Origin: Linnemannia hyalina
Lineage: Eukaryota > Mortierellomycota > Mortierellomycetes > Mortierellales > Mortierellaceae
Direction of reading: 5' to 3'
Length of the DNA: 64,000 nt
Assembly (NCBI GenBank): GCA_019671135.1
Contig: JAHRHY010000010.1
Location: forward strand, 930,001 to 994,000
In this document: piece by piece, positions 60,416 through 64,000 of the stretch
Position numbering within the stretch: position 1 is the stretch's first letter
Layout of the letters: each line of letters opens with the position of its first letter
Made by a program: the position numbers and the translations under genes
Notes under the pieces: generated by a model
The model's database searches: none
What the model saw: only the letters and a program-made list of their open reading frames with translations
Told to the model about the DNA's origin: nothing

Positions 60416-63320
60416 ATGATATCCTCTTCGTCGTCTTCTTCCTCTTCACCGCCCGGAATGACAGGTCGTTCAAAGAAGAAGGACAGTCTGCAGGAGCTCA
60501 GGACAGGAACCGTCCAGCGACTTTCTCAGCACTTTCTTCAGGCTTCTCAGTCTCAACCTCCTCCTCCGCCTCCACCACTACCACCTTCTCAACAGCAACA
60601 ACAACATTATCAACTACCAACAAAACCTGCATCGTCTCCAGCGCGGTATCAGCCCTTGATGATTCCTACTCCGTTTAGGACCGATAACACCGGCTCGCCA
60701 TCGTCATCGTCATTGTTCTTGTCCGGGAAACAACAACAATCGCTTTCACCCGCATCTCCGCTGTCGACTTTTATTAACCACAGGAGAGACCTAATATCCT
60801 CGACAACATCCACTTCCACAACGACAACGGGCCTACACCATGCTCGGCAACAGTCAGCGCCGCAACTCTTTTTCCGACCCGCCTCTCCAGCCATTACTGG
60901 CACACCCACCTTGCCTTTAACCAACCCGCCTTCTCAATTGTCCTCGTCCATTGGGCTGGTCCAGTCCAAGAGCGCTGTAGGAGGTATCTCTTCAAGCTCC
61001 GTTGGCTCTGAGGACTCGTTCGTGAGCGCGCTGTCCTACTTTGATTCACCCAGGGAACCAGGCTCGCCTCGGATGGGAATGATCCCACTCTGGAAACAGA
61101 TGCTGTCAGCCATCGAGCAGGAGGATCGAAAGGAGCTGGACAGGGTACTGCACGCGTTCGACTTTGCTATTGTTATCCAGACACTGGTCACATGGAACAC
61201 GCCCAACACCGACAACCAGTACAAACATGACCCGGATGTTCTGCTGGACGCCAAGGAGCTTCTGGGACCCAAAGTCGACCATCTCAACTTGATACAGATC
61301 GCTTGCTTCTACTTTAACGAGGAGATGGCGTTAGATATGTTGAACTTTGTGGCCAAGGCGTCAGAGGAGCTGGAATCCAAGAAAATTCTGTATGAGTTTA
61401 TGGGCAAGATGTGGGGCGATGGAAATACAACATTGCATCTGGCGAGTTTTCTGGGCATGGCAGATTTGACCAAGAGGCTGCTTGACTTGGGCGCCAATGT
61501 GTACAAGATGAACCACAGGAAGTATAAGCCTGTCGATTGTGCGGACGAGAACACAACCATGAGCCTCTTCCTCAACTTGACCGAAGGTAAGACACAACCG
61601 TTGAATGGTCACAATGCCATTGCAGGCGCGACTTTGAACTGGCGATATTAATCAATGAAGGCCGAATTAGTTGTGCGATACAAGCGCATAGGGCAGGAAT
61701 CGCTTCCGACATCGCCAACAGCTGATTCTGGACCCAACTTTCACTGGAGCTCCTTCAACTCATTGGGACACATGCGGTCAACATCGACGTCACAATTACC
61801 ACTATCGACTCTGGCTTCAAGTGAGCACCATTTCGTGACAGGACCAAACAGCGGTTATACCCTCCTTCGTCCGGCATCTACGCTGGGCATCGCCAGCCAG
61901 CTCCAAGGACTATTAATCAGCGACTCCGGCAGTAGCAATAACGGTGTCTCAACCAAGCGACTGTCGTCCAAGCAGGGGCCAGCAACCTCGGACACGCACG
62001 GTTCACTGCAGGAAGATGGATTCATCGAGGACCTATTGCTGACGGAGTCGAGGGCGACGCTGAGAGAGTCGGAGGTCGACATTCAAACGATCTTGTCGCC
62101 GATAGTCGTATCAAAGCTCTCAGAACTCCATACTGGAACATCAGGAGCAGAAGCGTCTTCCAGTCTTCACCCAGGGACCAGCTCTGTCACAGGAAGTTTG
62201 ACGAAAGGAGATGCGGCGTTTTCTGCTTCACTCTCGACGTTCAACTCTTTGCATGCACAGGACATTGGACGACAGTTGGACTGCAATAGCCTATCCAACA
62301 CGTCCTCGTCTTCTTCAAATGGTGGTACCTCTTCAGCCAGTCATATCCGACCCAAGCTCAGGAGCTACCAGTCCTCGCCATCCATTCGCCTATATGCGTC
62401 AACAACGTCACCCACGACCAAGGACAATAGGGCAGGTCCATTACCTAAGCAGAACAAGAGCGGGAAGAGGGTGTCGTTCGACCCGCAGTCAATGATGGCT
62501 GACGCGTCCAAGACGGGCGACCTTGAGCTGTACAAGTCCATGCTAGCGCTTATGCAAGAAGAGGATACGAGCAAGACGCTGGTGGAGATTATCAATCACC
62601 AGTCCGTGTCGAGGAACTTGAGCTCGTTGCATCTGGCCGCCTCTTATAACCATATTGTCCTGTGCCGGTTTTTAGTCCAGAACGGCGCCAATGTCAACCT
62701 CACAGATCTTGAAGGTAAGGAGAACAGGTTTTATTCCTTTTGCGCTCTTTGTCATGATGTTTCTCTTCATCGAGCCCCTTTTTTTCGCCTTTGTTCAACC
62801 TTGACCTCGAGACTAACCCCAACTGTTTTTATCGTTCACTTTCTCAACTGTTGAACAATATGGGGGCACATAGGATGGACGCCGATGCACTGCGCAGCGG
62901 CAGAGGGTCACTTGGAGGTGTTTGAGTTCCTTGTGAAGGGGAAGGAGGCGGACCTGCAAGCGGCCACGTATGATGGCGAGTTCTTTGAAGATCTTGTTGA
63001 GGATGAGGACTTGCGACAGAAGGTGACAGGTAACATGTTCATGATTATTTTTTTCGTAACTTTGTCTTTATTTCAACCCCCTTATTGTAGTTGTATTGGC
63101 ATACATGTGCCCTTGCTTCTGTTGGGGGTTGTCTAGTATGTTATTGTTGACTGAAAGAATGAAATAGTGAGTCAAGTGGAAGCGACATGTTTACTCACAT
63201 ACACTTGTCCTTCCCCTTTTCCTGCTCTCCTATCCAACCTATTCTCCTATACCTGCTTCCTTCTATTCCTCTATTCCATGCAATGGAACAGATATCCTTG
63301 AGGAAGCACAGTCACGGTGA
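60416..63320 (+). CDS. Ankyrin-repeat protein with RVxF PP1-docking motif
   Basis: Four exons (60416-61586, 61671-62714, 62874-63029, 63292-63320) encode 799 aa. After a Ser/Pro/Gln-rich disordered N-terminus comes a helical region (IPLWKQMLSAIEQEDRKELD) and one ankyrin pair (GNTTLHLASFLGMADLTKRL). After another long disordered stretch the motif KRVSF occurs at 656-660, followed directly by ankyrin repeats (LHLAASYNHIVLCRFLVQNG, GWTPMHCAAAEGHLEVFEFL) and an acidic end. RVxF placed just before ankyrin repeats is the plan of myosin-phosphatase-targeting (MYPT/PPP1R12) subunits, so a PP1 regulatory role is inferred. The first in-frame ATG was used; the open frame continues upstream without one. 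At the end, the TGA overlaps a possible donor (CG/GTGAGC), so a further 3' exon cannot be excluded. Confidence 0.72.
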
Positions 63321-63667
63321 GCCTTTGGAGTGATTTGCACTCCGTCTGTCTTGCGCCTGCCTGCCTATGGTCCGCTCCTTCTTTCAAAAGCCTTCAACCA
63401 GCAAAAGAACCACAACAAAAAATAAAAAACACCACCTCCTGTCTCCCTTCTCTTCTACTCTTTTCTTCTCTTCTCATTCTTCACTGCTCTCACCGTTATC
63501 TTCATTCTATTCCTTCCATCTCTCACTCCCTCCACTTACTCTGCCATAACAGTCCAGTCTCCATTCGCTCATCCTTGTCTCATCACCACCCACCACTCAC
63601 CCAACCCCACAACTTACACAAGCACAACAAAGTATATTCCTTCCTTCCCTCTTCACCTCAATTCACC
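63321..63667. other. Pyrimidine-rich promoter of the PX gene
   Basis: 347 nt, strongly C/T- and CA-rich, ending in the ATG context CACCATGGC. Contains no gene. Confidence 0.6.
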
Positions 63668-64000
63668 ATGGCGGAAACCCTTCAGGCCATCTACGTCCGC
63701 GACTACGAAACCCGCTCCCAGCCCAAACCACACACTGTCTTTAAGGTCGAGGTCCACGCCGCCGTCCGCACATGGTCCGTCTGGAAGCGCTACTCCGAGT
63801 TCGAGACCCTGAACGAGCGTTACCTCGAACTCTTCCCCGACCACCCTCCGCCTCAACCCCTCCCTACAAAGCATTGGTGGCAATCGACCTTGGACAACCC
63901 GGAACTGTTGGAGGAGCGTCGGGCAGGGTTGGAGACGTATCTCAGAGGAATCCTGTCGCATAGGGATGATCGTTGGAGACTCACGCACGAGTGGAACGAG
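63668..64000 (+). CDS. PX-domain protein, Vam7-like? (cut by window edge)
   Basis: The first 111 codons are visible in one exon and run off the right edge. They form an almost complete PX domain: a beta start, then WSVWKRYSEFETLNERYLELFP with the RYSEF core that binds phosphatidylinositol 3-phosphate, a polyproline stretch (PPPQPLPTKHW), and ERRAGLETYLRGILSH. The end (DDRWRLTHEWNE) is like fungal Vam7, the vacuolar PX-SNARE, but the SNARE region lies outside the window. Other short PX proteins of sorting-nexin type are possible. Confidence 0.8.
   Translation, partial: MAETLQAIYVRDYETRSQPKPHTVFKVEVHAAVRTWSVWKRYSEFETLNERYLELFPDHPPPQPLPTKHWWQSTLDNPELLEERRAGLETYLRGILSHRDDRWRLTHEWNE

Overview
The window is nuclear DNA of a filamentous fungus, most likely an early-diverging one of the Mortierella/Linnemannia/Podila type (Mortierellomycotina; inferred from gene content and style, not from a search). 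Genes are dense and carry many short introns of about 80-220 nt with GTAAGT-like donors. Upstream regions are pyrimidine-rich and coding regions are GC-rich. The gene set is eukaryotic housekeeping: Tom22, PDK, CDK7, complex I NDUFA12 and SLC35 transporters. I resolved 23 protein-coding genes to the exon level, plus one PX-domain gene cut by the right edge and one decayed gene. All exon joins given keep frame.

Layout. 1-6.3 kb: VTS1 (SAM-domain RNA-binding protein) and an Aps1/Ddp1-type Nudix hydrolase. 6.6-13.8 kb: two head-to-head paralogs of a secreted protein (DUF3712-like?) around a 3.25-kb gene-free interval. 14.4-25.4 kb: PHS1 dehydratase, PDK, TOM22, a Bqt4-like KilA-N/APSES membrane protein, an intracellular GH18 chitinase and an HD-domain phosphohydrolase. 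25.5-38.6 kb: EFM7 methyltransferase, ORT1 ornithine carrier, YbeY, CDK7, a ZNF277-type C2H2 protein, an EI24-like membrane protein and an SLC35F5-type transporter. 38.6-44.3 kb: an accessory island with no intact gene. It holds a decayed minus-strand gene, an 85-bp direct repeat at both sides, a 16-bp minisatellite and an array of about five diverged ~65-nt elements followed by hairpins. 44.3-64 kb: NDUFA12, an HROB homolog, aspartate-semialdehyde dehydrogenase, a second SLC35F-type transporter, a GYF-domain protein, mitochondrial methionine aminopeptidase, an ankyrin protein with a PP1-docking motif and a PX protein.

There are no operons. Several genes share short divergent promoters (PHS1/PDK, EFM7/ORT1, CDK7/ZNF277-like, HROB/ASADH, SLC35F/GYF). 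Six products probably work in mitochondria (PDK, Tom22, ORT1, YbeY, NDUFA12, MetAP1D), with no sign that this is more than coincidence. Strong TATA boxes were found only before the secreted paralogs and the chitinase. The most unusual region is 39.4-43.8 kb. Other points of interest are a GC-AG intron in VTS1, a 17-nt microexon in the Bqt4-like gene, an HROB homolog in a fungus, and a myosin-phosphatase-targeting-like arrangement (RVxF motif next to ankyrin repeats).
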